A stretch of DNA of 64,000 nucleotides from Robertmurraya korlensis NBRC 107688 (GCF_001591645.1 NZ_BCVH01000006.1:1-64000), one strand, 5' to 3'; positions 43,671-53,129 are shown, counted from the stretch's first letter. Numbers and translations: made by a program. Notes: generated from the letters alone by a model not told the origin.

Positions 43671-43807
43671 TCTTTTTAGAGCTGTCTACTTGACAGGGTT
43701 AAGTCCATCTAAAGAGGTCTTTTTTGATACGAATGACCTTTCTGATACCTTCTTTCAACCTCTTCTGTTAAACTAGTAGTAAAATTGACGCACCTGAGGG
43801 AGATACA

Positions 43808-44710
43808 ATGAAAATTGCGATCATTGGCGGTGGCGCCGTAGGTCTTTTATTTGCTTCTTACTTACAAGAAAAAAATGATGTAATCCTTTACACAAGGTCA
43901 AAGGAACAAAGTGAACAAATTCGTAATAAAGGTTTGGTACGCAAAAAAGGTGATGAGTCTAGACCCATCCCAATTGACGTCCGCCCGATTAGTCACTGGG
44001 ATGACAACGGGGTTGAACTTGTGATCTTATGTGTGAAGCAGTATATGTTAGAAGAAATGGTAAATAATGTTTCTCTTCAACCCAACCTCCCATTATTGTT
44101 TGTTCAGAATGGAATGGGACATTTATCACTTATAAAAAAACTAAACGCAAGGTCCATTTTTATAGGTTCGGTAGAGCATGGAGCAATGCGTGTAAATAAC
44201 CATATGGTAAGTCATACTGGGATAGGGATAACAAAACTAGCAACTTTTCGAGCGGAGCAAGGGGATAAATGGATTCTTAAGGAGCTTTTCACTCAATCAA
44301 TACGTGCTTTCCCTATGCAAATGGAACAGGACTATATGGATATGCTAACGACTAAGCTTGTTGTAAATGCGGTAATTAATCCGTTAACAGCTGTTCTAAA
44401 TGTTAACAATGGAGGACTTCTCACAAATGAACACTACCAATTGTTATTTGACCAATTGTTTGATGAGGTTTGTCTAGCACTAAATGTAAATCACCATACA
44501 TACTATAAAAGAGTAGTTTACGTGTGTGAAAATACGGCAACAAACGAATCGTCTATGCTAAAGGATATAAAAAATGATAGAAAAACAGAAATTGATGCTA
44601 TTCTTGGATACGTACTAGAGCAGGCACAAAAAAGGGGAGTACAAGTACCATTAACTTTGGCCCTTTATCATTGTATTAAAGGAAGAGAATTAAAGGAGGA
44701 GAGGATGTAA
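43808..44710 (+). CDS. panE: 2-dehydropantoate 2-reductase (YlbQ)
   Basis: This 300-residue NADPH-dependent ketopantoate reductase (pantothenate/CoA synthesis) has the Rossmann motif AIIGGGAVGLLFA, LLFVQNGMGH and LTTKLVVNAVINPLTAVLNV with the catalytic Lys. GAGGGAGA precedes the ATG. It corresponds to B. subtilis ylbQ; in this genome the carboxylase operon and an insertion sequence separate it from ylbP. Confidence 0.93.
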   Translation: MKIAIIGGGAVGLLFASYLQEKNDVILYTRSKEQSEQIRNKGLVRKKGDESRPIPIDVRPISHWDDNGVELVILCVKQYMLEEMVNNVSLQPNLPLLFVQNGMGHLSLIKKLNARSIFIGSVEHGAMRVNNHMVSHTGIGITKLATFRAEQGDKWILKELFTQSIRAFPMQMEQDYMDMLTTKLVVNAVINPLTAVLNVNNGGLLTNEHYQLLFDQLFDEVCLALNVNHHTYYKRVVYVCENTATNESSMLKDIKNDRKTEIDAILGYVLEQAQKRGVQVPLTLALYHCIKGRELKEERM

Positions 44711-44711
44711 T

Positions 44712-45101
44712 ATGGGCAGCTTTTTTGCTACCGTGTTTGCTACACTTGTGACCGTTCCAATCATAGGGTATTTTGTTGTATTTGTTATTACTAAACAGAT
44801 AACAAAAAAACATAGGAAAGCAGTCCATATTGCTTTGGACACGACAACGGTATTATTTATCCTTTCCGTGCATTACCTTATTATAACAATATGGGACTTG
44901 TCATTGTTTTGGCTCATTCTTATTATAATGATTCTTTTGGCCATTTTTTCATTACTGCTTCAGTACAAACTAAATGAAGAAGTCGATTTAAAAAAAGTAT
45001 TTCGAGGGTTTTGGCGTTTTAATTTCTTATTCTTTTTTTCTGCCTATATCATTTTACTATGTGTAGGAATCTTTTTAAGTGTCACACAATCCATTTCATG
45101 A
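44712..45101 (+). CDS. DUF3397 membrane protein
   Basis: This 129-residue protein has four membrane helices and the conserved FRGFWRFNFLFFFSAYI segment near the C-terminus, as in DUF3397. It starts 1 bp after the panE stop, so the two are coupled; its ribosome-binding site (AAAGGAGGAGAGG) lies at the end of panE. Function is unknown. Confidence 0.85.
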   Translation: MGSFFATVFATLVTVPIIGYFVVFVITKQITKKHRKAVHIALDTTTVLFILSVHYLIITIWDLSLFWLILIIMILLAIFSLLLQYKLNEEVDLKKVFRGFWRFNFLFFFSAYIILLCVGIFLSVTQSIS

Positions 45102-45197
45102 ACGTATGTAACATCAAAATGCAAAGGTTTTTATTTTCCATTCACACAGTGCTATACTGAAGATTAGAAATACTGTAAAGAGAAAGGAAGTACATAA

Positions 45198-46832
45198 ATG
45201 GAGATGGTTAATCTCTTTCTCCCATCCACGAATCAGTTTGCTACCGATTATAGTACTGGGAATTCATTCATACGTCCGTTATTTCATTATCAATTTCATG
45301 AAACAGAGAGCTATAAGCAAAGAATTAAGGATTTGGAGAATATAAGCTTTAAAAGAGAAGAGCTCGCTGATTATATTGGGGAGTACATGAGTAAGTTTCC
45401 TAGCTCGAATGAGGTGGAAACCTCGATTTCTAAGTTGCGGAATCCGAATAGCGTGGTAGTAATTGGGGGACAACAGGCGGGAATTTTAACCGGACCTCTG
45501 TACAGTATACATAAAATCCTCTCTATTATATTATTTGCTAAGCAGAAGGAAGCAGAACTTTCTGTTCCTGTTGTTCCGGTTTTCTGGATAGCAGGAGAGG
45601 ACCACGACTACGATGAAGTGAATCATATTTTTGTAGAAAAGGGAAATCAACTTGAAAAGTCGATTTATCCTGAAAGGGTTCTAGATAAAAGAATGGTTTC
45701 GAATATCGAAATCAAGAAGGACGATTTAACAAGTTGGGTAACTGATATTATCTCTTCCTATGGTGAGACAGAACATACGAAATCTTTGCTTCAATTTGTA
45801 GAAGCTTCTATTGATAAGTCAGTAACGTTTGTTGACTTTTTTGCACATATCACGATGAGCTTGTTTAAAAATTATGGCCTTCTTATTGTTGATTCCGGTG
45901 ATGCGGGTCTAAGAAAGCTAGAAAAGGAATATTTTATTAATCAAATTAAAAATACAAAAGACATTGCCGAAAAGGTAAAGAAGAAGCAGAAAGAGCTTGA
46001 AGGCATCGGGATGACACAAACAATTGTCATAAATAATACTTGTGCCAATCTTTTTTATTATGATGAAGTTTCCCATGAGAGAATTTTATTAGATTATCAT
46101 TCTGAGCAACAACAATTTGTTGGAGCTTCTGGTGTGATCTCCTTTTCATATGATGAAATGTTAGAAATCGCCAGCGAGTTTCCTGAACGCTTAAGCAATA
46201 ATGTCGTGACTAGACCTCTGATGCAGGAGTGTTTATTCCCGACATTAGCGTTTATTGCAGGGCCTGGGGAAATTGCTTACTGGGCGGAATTAAAGGAAGT
46301 GTTTGAGCATTTTGATATGAAAATGCCTCCAATTGTTCCTCGGTTAACGATTAGTTTGATTGAAAGAAATGTGAGTTCAGACATGGAAGAGCTAGGGCTA
46401 GAGTTAAAAGACGTGCTAACTTCTGGAACGGGAAAACACAAGGAATTATTTTTAGAGTCCAACCGTGATAGCAGTTTCCAAGTATTGTTTGATCAAACGA
46501 GAGAACAATTAGTTAAAAATTATCGAGAAATTGAAAAGAAGACCGAGCTTCATTATAAAGGCATGCTACCGTTACTAGAGAAAAATGAAAATTTACTTTT
46601 AAAACAAATTGAATTTATGGAAAATCGGCTTGAATTGGCCTTATTACAAAAGCATGAAGTGGTTATAGAAAAATATAATCGAATCGAGCGTAAATTGAAG
46701 CCGGCTGGTTCGCCGCAGGAAAGGATATGGAACCTCTTTTATTTCCTTAATCTGTACGGACTATCGTTTATCGATGAATTATTAAAACAACCATATTTGT
46801 TTGATGGAAGTCACCAAGTGGTAAAATTATAA
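45198..46832 (+). CDS. bshC: Bacillithiol biosynthesis cysteine-adding enzyme BshC
   Basis: This 544-residue enzyme is thought to add cysteine to glucosaminyl-malate, the last step of bacillithiol synthesis. It shows FLPSTNQFATDY, the nucleotide-binding-type VIGGQQAGILTGPLY, PVFWIAGEDHDYDEVNH and ECLFPTLAFIAGPGEIAYW. A C-terminal coiled coil (about residues 430-500) fits the family. It has its own AAAGGAAG ribosome-binding site and terminator and precedes the dcw cluster, as in B. subtilis (yllA). Confidence 0.95.
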   Translation: MEMVNLFLPSTNQFATDYSTGNSFIRPLFHYQFHETESYKQRIKDLENISFKREELADYIGEYMSKFPSSNEVETSISKLRNPNSVVVIGGQQAGILTGPLYSIHKILSIILFAKQKEAELSVPVVPVFWIAGEDHDYDEVNHIFVEKGNQLEKSIYPERVLDKRMVSNIEIKKDDLTSWVTDIISSYGETEHTKSLLQFVEASIDKSVTFVDFFAHITMSLFKNYGLLIVDSGDAGLRKLEKEYFINQIKNTKDIAEKVKKKQKELEGIGMTQTIVINNTCANLFYYDEVSHERILLDYHSEQQQFVGASGVISFSYDEMLEIASEFPERLSNNVVTRPLMQECLFPTLAFIAGPGEIAYWAELKEVFEHFDMKMPPIVPRLTISLIERNVSSDMEELGLELKDVLTSGTGKHKELFLESNRDSSFQVLFDQTREQLVKNYREIEKKTELHYKGMLPLLEKNENLLLKQIEFMENRLELALLQKHEVVIEKYNRIERKLKPAGSPQERIWNLFYFLNLYGLSFIDELLKQPYLFDGSHQVVKL

Positions 46833-46838
46833 ACTAGG

Positions 46839-46871
46839 AAAGACCTTGTCGTTTATGATAAGGTCTTTTTT
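46839..46871 (+). terminator. Terminator of bshC
   Basis: Stem AAAGACCTTGTC / GATAAGGTCTTT with loop GTTTAT is followed by T residues. Confidence 0.92.
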
Positions 46872-46876
46872 GTCGG

Positions 46877-46926
46877 TTTTTAAAGGTTTTTATATCTTTT
46901 TATATGTTTTTATAAGTTTTTATAAG
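46877..46926. repeat. Five tandem 10-bp T-tract repeats
   Basis: TTTTTAAAGG, TTTTTATATC, TTTTTATATG, TTTTTATAAG and TTTTTATAAG follow each other with an exact 10-bp period. T5 tracts phased with the helix repeat produce intrinsic bending. The array lies about 60 bp upstream of the probable mraZ -10. Confidence 0.85.
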
Positions 46927-46995
46927 AAAAAGAGGAATCATTCTTTTCCTATATTTGCAGGAAAATACTGTAGGGGAGAGAATTTATAAAAACAT

Positions 46996-47020
46996 GTGGA
47001 GGAAAGTGGGGGATTGTGGT
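46996..47020 (+). promoter_or_regulatory. MraZ-binding repeats upstream of mraZ
   Basis: GTGGA (46996), GTGGG (47006) and GTGGT (47016) are GTGGN repeats spaced exactly 10 bp apart, the known MraZ operator layout. A TATAAA -10 candidate (46985-46990) places them at the transcript start, consistent with autorepression. Confidence 0.75.
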
Positions 47021-47051
47021 ACATTTAGGGTAGAGAGTGGGGGTAGCGGGC

Positions 47052-47483
47052 ATGTTTATGGGTGAATACCATCATAATGTTGATACGAAGGGCCGTTTAA
47101 TTGTGCCTGTCAAGTTCCGTGAACACTTAGGAGAAACCTTTGTGCTAACGCGTGGCTTAGATCAATGTTTATTTGGTTATCCTCTTAGTGAATGGGATTT
47201 AATTGAGGAAAAACTCAAGGGATTGCCATTAACTAAAAAAGACGCTCGTGCATTTACCCGTTTTTTCTTCTCAGGTGCGACTGAATGTGAAGTGGATAAA
47301 CAAGGAAGAATAAACATTGCTACTCCACTAATGCAATACGCAAAGCTTGAAAAAGAATGCGTCGTTCTCGGAGTCTCGAACCGAATTGAAATTTGGAGTA
47401 AGACATTATGGGAAGAATATTTTTCAGAATCTGAGCAATCTTTTGCAGAAATTGCAGAAAATATGATTGGATTTGATATTTAA
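47052..47483 (+). CDS. mraZ: Transcriptional regulator MraZ
   Basis: This 143-residue protein consists of two SpoVT/AbrB-like MraZ domains with the paired signatures [14 protein letters not shown] and [13 protein letters not shown]. MraZ binds GTGGN/TGGGN repeats at its own promoter and represses the dcw cluster. The ATG at 47052 gives the same length as B. subtilis MraZ. A GTG at 47037 would place five residues in front and lacks a separate ribosome-binding site. Confidence 0.96.
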   Translation: MFMGEYHHNVDTKGRLIVPVKFREHLGETFVLTRGLDQCLFGYPLSEWDLIEEKLKGLPLTKKDARAFTRFFFSGATECEVDKQGRINIATPLMQYAKLEKECVVLGVSNRIEIWSKTLWEEYFSESEQSFAEIAENMIGFDI

Positions 47484-47521
47484 ATATTCTATTATGGGCG
47501 TAATTCGAAAGGTGGACAACA

Positions 47522-48454
47522 ATGTTTGAACATACTACCGTGCTTTTGCACGAAACTGTTGATGGACTCAATATAAAACCAGATGGCATATATGTAGATT
47601 GTACAATGGGTGGAGCGGGTCATAGCGCTCTTATCTTATCAAAGCTGTCAAAGGAAGGAAGGCTATTTGCCTTTGACCAAGATGATATTGCGATTGAAAA
47701 TGCAAAGAAAAAATTAGCTGGATACGAAGGACAACTAACCATTGTGAAAAGTAATTTTCGTTATCTTCAAGAGGAATTACAAAATAGAGGGATTCAAAAG
47801 GTTGATGGTGTTCTTTATGATTTAGGCGTTTCCTCCCCACAATTAGACACACCGGAACGAGGATTTAGTTATCATCATGATGCCCCTTTAGACATGAGAA
47901 TGGACCAACAGGCCGACCTCTCCGCATATGACGTGATCAATTCCTGGAGTTATGAAGCACTAGTAAAAATATTTTTTAAATATGGAGAAGAAAAGTTCTC
48001 CAAGCAAATAGCTAGGAAAATTGAGGCGGCTAGAGAAATAAAGCCCATTTCCACCACAGGGGAGCTAGTGGAGTTAATCAAAGAGGGAATACCTGCGCCG
48101 GCCCGAAGAAAAGGTGGACATCCAGCTAAACGAATTTTCCAAGCAATCCGAATTGCAGTTAATGATGAGCTAGGTGTGTTTGAAGATTCGTTAAATCAGG
48201 CGATTGATATACTGAACCCTGGTGGAAGAATTAGTGTTATTACTTTCCACTCATTAGAGGATCGAATTTGTAAGGTCTTATTTAAGAAGGCTAGTGAAAC
48301 ACCAGATCTTCCTAGGGGATTGCCTATTATTCCTGATCAGTACAAACCGGATCTAAAATTAATTACGAGAAAACCAATTGTACCAACAGAGGAAGAGTTA
48401 GAACAAAATAATCGAGCACGCTCGGCAAAGCTTCGTGTTGCCGAAAAGCTGTAA
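47522..48454 (+). CDS. rsmH: 16S rRNA (cytosine1402-N4)-methyltransferase RsmH (MraW)
   Basis: This 310-residue SAM-dependent enzyme methylates C1402 of 16S rRNA. Motifs are [45 protein letters not shown] and [20 protein letters not shown] precedes the ATG, 38 bp after mraZ in the same operon. Confidence 0.96.
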   Translation: MFEHTTVLLHETVDGLNIKPDGIYVDCTMGGAGHSALILSKLSKEGRLFAFDQDDIAIENAKKKLAGYEGQLTIVKSNFRYLQEELQNRGIQKVDGVLYDLGVSSPQLDTPERGFSYHHDAPLDMRMDQQADLSAYDVINSWSYEALVKIFFKYGEEKFSKQIARKIEAAREIKPISTTGELVELIKEGIPAPARRKGGHPAKRIFQAIRIAVNDELGVFEDSLNQAIDILNPGGRISVITFHSLEDRICKVLFKKASETPDLPRGLPIIPDQYKPDLKLITRKPIVPTEEELEQNNRARSAKLRVAEKL

Positions 48455-48475
48455 ACCTATCTAGGAGGGAATAGG

Positions 48476-48829
48476 ATGAGTAACTTAGCAAGGAAGCTTC
48501 AGCAGGAACAACAGCAACAAACCGTACAAGCACCTGAAAAGGTAAGAAAGACTATCTCATGGTTGTCTCCTGGAGAGAAAATCCTTGGTGTCACCTTTTG
48601 TGCTGCTCTGTGCATTGGTTCCGTACATATCATTTCAAATCAAGCGGCCATTTATGAGTTGAATAAGGATATTCAAAATACATCTGTTAAAATAGAGGCC
48701 CAACAAAAGGTTAATAATGATTTAGAAATGCAAGTAGGGGAATTAAGTACTCCAGACCGAATCCGCAGCATGGCAGAGAAGCTTGGATTAAAGCTCAATG
48801 ACAATAATGTTAAGGTTGTGCAGGAGTAA
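48476..48829 (+). CDS. ftsL: Cell division protein FtsL
   Basis: This 117-residue bitopic protein has a Gln-rich cytoplasmic N-terminus, one membrane helix (about residues 37-54) and an extracytoplasmic coiled coil ending in the conserved RIRSMAEKLGLKL. FtsL works with DivIB and DivIC to activate FtsW-PBP2B. Its stop overlaps the pbpB start (TAATG). Confidence 0.94.
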   Translation: MSNLARKLQQEQQQQTVQAPEKVRKTISWLSPGEKILGVTFCAALCIGSVHIISNQAAIYELNKDIQNTSVKIEAQQKVNNDLEMQVGELSTPDRIRSMAEKLGLKLNDNNVKVVQE

Positions 48830-51054
48830 TGACAAAGAAACAGCCCAATATGAATGTGGGAGCAGCGATATTATTTATAATATTTGGTCTGCTCTTTTTT
48901 GTCTTAATTTTCCGGTATGTTACGATTTTGGCAACGGGAGAAGTACATGGTCAGAATTTGTCTGCCCTAGCGCAACAAAAGTATGAGAAAGAGGCAACGA
49001 TCGAGGCGACAAGAGGAACAATTTATGACAACAACGGGGAAGTAATTGCGGAAGATACTGCTTCCTTCAAACTCGTTGCAATTCTTGATGGAACATTAAC
49101 CACCAATCCCAAAAAGCCACGACATGTCGTTGACAAAGAAAAGACTGCCAGAGAACTATCGAAGGTAATTGATTTAGAAGAATCGGAGATTTATAGAATT
49201 CTTTCTAAAGAAGGTGCAAAGCAAGTAGAATTCGGAACAAAGGGAAGAGATATTTCGATTCAAGTAAAAGCGGAAATTGAAAACCTGAAACTACCAGGTA
49301 TCACCTTTATTCGAGGATCTAAGCGATTTTATCCAAACGGTATTTTTTCCTCTCACCTAGTAGGATATGTTGATGTTGATGAAGAAACGAATCAAACCGT
49401 TGGAGAGCTTGGAATTGAAAAGTCAATGAACGAGGAGTTAACCGGCAGTAACGGGAAACTAAACTATCCTGGTGACTTCTGGGGGTATATTCTTCCGGGC
49501 AGTAAAGAAAACGTGACAGCTGCTAAAGATGGATATGATATTTATTTAACGCTCGATAAAAAAATCCAGACTCTTCTTGAGGATGCTATGAACAAAGTGG
49601 ATGAACAATACGAGCCAGCTAAAATGGTCGCAGTAGTAGCTGATCCGAAGACGGGTAAGATTTTAGCCATGGCGCAAAGACCAACGTTCCATCCAACAAC
49701 AAGAGAAGGGATTTCTGACACTTGGCACAACGAAGTGATTGAAAACTCATTTGAACCAGGATCCACCATGAAAATTTTCACTCTTGCTGCTGCTGTTCAA
49801 GAGGGAGTGTTTAATCCGAACGAGGGGTACCAATCAGGTTCGTATAAACCAACAGAAAATTCCCAAACCATTCATGACCATAATCGTGTAGGCTGGGGGT
49901 CGATAAGCTACTTAGAAGGTTTACAAAGATCTTCAAACGTAGCATTTGCTAAGCTTGTAAAGGAAAAAATCGGATATGATACGTTTCGAGAGTATCTAAC
50001 GAAGTTTGGATTTGATCAGCCAACAGGGATTGATCTGCCAAACGAAACGAGTGGAAAGATTGTTTACCAATACCCAATTGATAAAATTACTACAGGCTAT
50101 GGACAAGGTACAGCCATTACACCGATTCAGCAAATTCAAGCAGCAACTGCCATTGCAAACGGTGGGAAAATGGTTAAACCGCATGTAATTGATAAGGTAG
50201 TGGACCCAACGTCTGGAAAGACGATTACACAAACAGAAACAGAGGTTGTTGGAACACCGATCTCAGAGGAAACTGCCAACCAGGTTCTAGAGTATCTAGA
50301 GACTGTTGTAAGTTCTCCAAAGGGGACAGGGTATAATCGGTATAATATTGAAGGCTATCAGGTTGCGGGTAAGACAGGTACCGCTAGTATGACGCAGAAT
50401 GGTAAGTACCTAAATGGGAAAAACGACTATGTGTTTTCGTTTTTAGGAATGGCACCTGCAGATAATCCGCGATTAATTATCTATGTAGCGGTACAGCAGC
50501 CGAAAATAGACCACTACTCAGAAGGATCTATACCAGTTTCAATGATTTTTAATCCAGTGATGAAAAATAGTCTCCAATATTTGAATATTGAACCAGCTGA
50601 GCAAAAGGAAGTAGAGCCAATTACCGTTCCGGATTTTCTGGATAAGAACGTTGGTGAAACCGAGGAGCAAATAACCAGTTTTGGTGCACATACAATTGTT
50701 ATTGGGAATGGAACGAACGTTGTTGCCCAATCACCGTCAGCGGGAGAAAAGATACTCGCTGGAGAAAAGGTATTCCTTGTAACAGATGGAGATGTAACGA
50801 TGCCAGATGTAACCGGTTGGTCCTTACGGGATGTTGTTAAGATTGCCTCGCTTGCTAATTTACAACTAAGCACAACTGGTAGCGGTTATGTGACTAAACA
50901 AAATATTAGTGTGGGAAGTGTCGTGGCATCTGGGGAACATTTGGTCATCCACCTTAAGGCGCCAACAGAAGAAGAAATGAAGCTTGGGGATGACGCTTCT
51001 GATGAGTCGGTAACTGAAGCAGAAGCTGGAACTGAAGAAGTGGAATCAGAATAA
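48829..51054 (+). CDS. pbpB: Division transpeptidase PBP2B
   Basis: This 741-residue class B penicillin-binding protein cross-links septal peptidoglycan with FtsW. It has an N-terminal anchor (about residues 11-35), a dimerisation/pedestal domain, and a transpeptidase domain with STMK (Ser312), SSN (369-region) and KTG (515-517). Two C-terminal PASTA domains (about 595-655 and 660-715) and an acidic tail follow. It starts in the ftsL stop codon, indicating coupling. Confidence 0.97.
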   Translation: MTKKQPNMNVGAAILFIIFGLLFFVLIFRYVTILATGEVHGQNLSALAQQKYEKEATIEATRGTIYDNNGEVIAEDTASFKLVAILDGTLTTNPKKPRHVVDKEKTARELSKVIDLEESEIYRILSKEGAKQVEFGTKGRDISIQVKAEIENLKLPGITFIRGSKRFYPNGIFSSHLVGYVDVDEETNQTVGELGIEKSMNEELTGSNGKLNYPGDFWGYILPGSKENVTAAKDGYDIYLTLDKKIQTLLEDAMNKVDEQYEPAKMVAVVADPKTGKILAMAQRPTFHPTTREGISDTWHNEVIENSFEPGSTMKIFTLAAAVQEGVFNPNEGYQSGSYKPTENSQTIHDHNRVGWGSISYLEGLQRSSNVAFAKLVKEKIGYDTFREYLTKFGFDQPTGIDLPNETSGKIVYQYPIDKITTGYGQGTAITPIQQIQAATAIANGGKMVKPHVIDKVVDPTSGKTITQTETEVVGTPISEETANQVLEYLETVVSSPKGTGYNRYNIEGYQVAGKTGTASMTQNGKYLNGKNDYVFSFLGMAPADNPRLIIYVAVQQPKIDHYSEGSIPVSMIFNPVMKNSLQYLNIEPAEQKEVEPITVPDFLDKNVGETEEQITSFGAHTIVIGNGTNVVAQSPSAGEKILAGEKVFLVTDGDVTMPDVTGWSLRDVVKIASLANLQLSTTGSGYVTKQNISVGSVVASGEHLVIHLKAPTEEEMKLGDDASDESVTEAEAGTEEVESE

Positions 51055-51058
51055 ACTA

Positions 51059-51098
51059 AGAACGTACAAGTGATGCTTGTACGTTCTATTTTTTTTTG
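51059..51098 (+). terminator. Terminator after pbpB
   Basis: Stem AGAACGTACAAG / CTTGTACGTTCT with loop TGATG is followed by A and T9. Confidence 0.94.
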
Positions 51099-51151
51099 TA
51101 CAAGCATATAGTGGAACGAGCCATATATGTTGTTAGGAGGTTCTAACGAAG

Positions 51152-53113
51152 ATGCGAGTGTCGAATGTTACAGTACGAAAAAGATTAACGATTTCACTAT
51201 TAGTAGGGTTTCTCATTTTCTTTATTATTGATGTAAGACTAGGATATGTACAATTTGCATTAGGGAATATTTTAACCGATGGCGCCAAAGATCTTTGGAG
51301 TCGGAATATCCCTTTTGAGCCCGAACGTGGCGAAATTGTCGATCGTAACGGCGTAGCACTCGCTACTAATAAAAGTGCTCCGACCGTCTATGTAGTGCCT
51401 AGACAGGTAAAGGATCCAGCGAAAACAGCAGAACAGCTAGCAGCTGTCTTGAACTTTTCGAAAGAGAAGGCATACCAATATGTGACCAAGTCGGCTTCCA
51501 TCGTAAGAGTGAATGAAGGTAGAAAAATCACCCATGAAAAAGCAAATGAAGTCCGAGATTTGAACATAGAAGGAGTCTATATCGGGGAAGACTCTAAGCG
51601 TCACTATCCGTTTGGTAATTACCTCTCCCATGTACTCGGTTTTGCGGGAAGTGATAATCAGGGGTTAACAGGCTTAGAAGCTGTCTATGACAAAGAGCTT
51701 ATGGGAGAAAAAGGTTCTGTAAAATTTTATGCAAATGCCAAAGGACAAAGAATGAATGATATGGCAGATGACTATGAGGCCCCTGTTGATGGATTAGATT
51801 TAAAACTAACCATTGATTCAAAGGTTCAAACAATAGTAGAAAGAGAGCTGGATAATGCGCAGGCACAATACAATCCGGATGGTATGATAGCCATTGCTAT
51901 GGACCCGAATACAGGGGAGATTTTGGCAATGTCAAGCCGTCCGGGATTTGATCCAGCTGAGTTTCAAGAGGTAGCACCTGAAGTGTATAACCGAAATCTC
52001 CCTGTTTGGAGTACCTATGAGCCAGGGTCTACCTTTAAGGTTATTACCTTAGCAGCTGCACTTGAAGAGGGGAAAGTAGATTTAGAGAATGATCACTTTC
52101 ATGACTCTGGATCGGTTAAGGTTGGTGGAGCGACCCTTAGGTGCTGGAAACGAGGGGGACATGGGTCGCAAACCTATTTGGAAGTAGTACAGAACTCCTG
52201 TAACCCAGGTTTCGTTCAATTAGGGGAAGAATTGGGAAAAGATACTTTATTTAAATATATTAAGGATTTTGGTTTTGGACAAAAAACAGGTATCGATTTG
52301 CAAGGAGAAGGGAAAGGAATCTTATTTAATTTAGATCGAGTCGGACCAGTAGAATTGGCTACGACTGCATTTGGTCAAGGGGTTTCAGTTACACCTATTC
52401 AACAGGTTGCAGCGATATCGGCAGCAATTAATGGCGGTACGTTATACACCCCTTATATTGCGAAGGAACTAGTTGATCCACGGACCGGTGAAGTTGTAAT
52501 GAAAAAGTCACCAGTAGCGAAACGAAAGGTGATCTCAGAAGAAACCTCGGAGAAAATTCGTTACGCTCTTGAGAGTGTCGTGGCACAAGGATCAGGGGGA
52601 AGAGCCTTTGTAGAGGGGTATCGTGTTGGTGGTAAAACAGGAACAGCGCAAAAGGTAAAGGACGGAAGGTATATGGAAAATAACCATATCGTTTCATTTA
52701 TTGGATTTGCGCCAGCGGATGACCCTCAGCTAGTTGTGTATGTGGCTGTTGACAACCCTAAGGGAACTACACAGTTTGGGGGAGTTGTTTCCGCACCAAT
52801 CGTAGGTAGCATTATGGGTGATAGTTTGAGAGCATTAGGAGTAGAACCAAGAAAGGGTCAGTTAGAAAAAGAGTACAAGTGGCCAGATGTACCATTGATT
52901 GAGGTTCCTGATGTAGTTGGAATGACCAAAACAGAACTTGGTGATCTATTTGTTAATCTAAAAATCGAAACTTCCGGAGAAGGGAATATCGTTGTGAAAC
53001 AGACACCGGAAGCGGGGGTAAAGTTAAAAGAAGGATCAACCATTCGATTATATTTTGATAATGTGGAAGAAAAAAAAGATGAGAAAGAGAAAGAGAAAGA
53101 GAAAGAAGAATAG
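51152..53113 (+). CDS. spoVD: Sporulation-specific PBP SpoVD
   Basis: This 653-residue class B PBP is needed for spore cortex synthesis with SpoVE. It has an N-terminal anchor (about residues 12-30), a pedestal domain, transpeptidase motifs STFK (Ser293), SCN (349-351) and KTG (495-497), and one PASTA domain (about 580-640). The C-terminus is a Lys/Glu repeat encoded by four GAGAAA hexamers. AGGAGG lies about 10 bp before the ATG. It lies between terminators, so it can be expressed separately during sporulation. Confidence 0.95.
   Translation: MRVSNVTVRKRLTISLLVGFLIFFIIDVRLGYVQFALGNILTDGAKDLWSRNIPFEPERGEIVDRNGVALATNKSAPTVYVVPRQVKDPAKTAEQLAAVLNFSKEKAYQYVTKSASIVRVNEGRKITHEKANEVRDLNIEGVYIGEDSKRHYPFGNYLSHVLGFAGSDNQGLTGLEAVYDKELMGEKGSVKFYANAKGQRMNDMADDYEAPVDGLDLKLTIDSKVQTIVERELDNAQAQYNPDGMIAIAMDPNTGEILAMSSRPGFDPAEFQEVAPEVYNRNLPVWSTYEPGSTFKVITLAAALEEGKVDLENDHFHDSGSVKVGGATLRCWKRGGHGSQTYLEVVQNSCNPGFVQLGEELGKDTLFKYIKDFGFGQKTGIDLQGEGKGILFNLDRVGPVELATTAFGQGVSVTPIQQVAAISAAINGGTLYTPYIAKELVDPRTGEVVMKKSPVAKRKVISEETSEKIRYALESVVAQGSGGRAFVEGYRVGGKTGTAQKVKDGRYMENNHIVSFIGFAPADDPQLVVYVAVDNPKGTTQFGGVVSAPIVGSIMGDSLRALGVEPRKGQLEKEYKWPDVPLIEVPDVVGMTKTELGDLFVNLKIETSGEGNIVVKQTPEAGVKLKEGSTIRLYFDNVEEKKDEKEKEKEKEE
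53081..53104 (+). repeat. GAGAAA hexanucleotide repeat at the spoVD 3' end
   Basis: Four perfect tandem copies of GAGAAA encode Glu-Lys pairs. In-frame copy changes would alter only the tail length. Confidence 0.9.
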
Positions 53114-53129
53114 ACTGATTTAATGTGTA

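Larger units (their letters stand above)
42419..43707 (+). mobile_element. Complete IS3-family insertion sequence (1,289 bp)
   Basis: The element begins TG (42419) and ends CA (43707). It has imperfect 26-bp terminal inverted repeats (42419-42444 and 43682-43707, 19 of 26 matching, sharing AAGTAGACAG) and a 3-bp target duplication TCT (42416-42418 and 43708-43710). It carries two overlapping-frame transposase ORFs joined by a programmed -1 frameshift. Ends, target size and DDE transposase all fit the IS3 family, probably the IS150-like group. Both ORFs are intact, so it may be active. Confidence 0.93.
42404..43726 (+). terminator. Carboxylase-operon terminator split by the insertion sequence
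   Basis: AAAGACCTC (42404-42412) and GAGGTCTTT followed by more T residues (43714-43726) are perfect complementary arms. With the element and one target copy removed they form a 9-bp stem with loop GCTTCTAAA and a T tract. The insertion lies in the loop, so the arms are now about 1.3 kb apart. Confidence 0.8.

Noticed and set aside
51104-51129. Sigma-E-like elements before spoVD (GCATATA and CATATATG)
   Set aside because: The spacer is only 11 bp, shorter than the usual 13-15; not listed as a promoter although spoVD is expected to be sigma-E-controlled.
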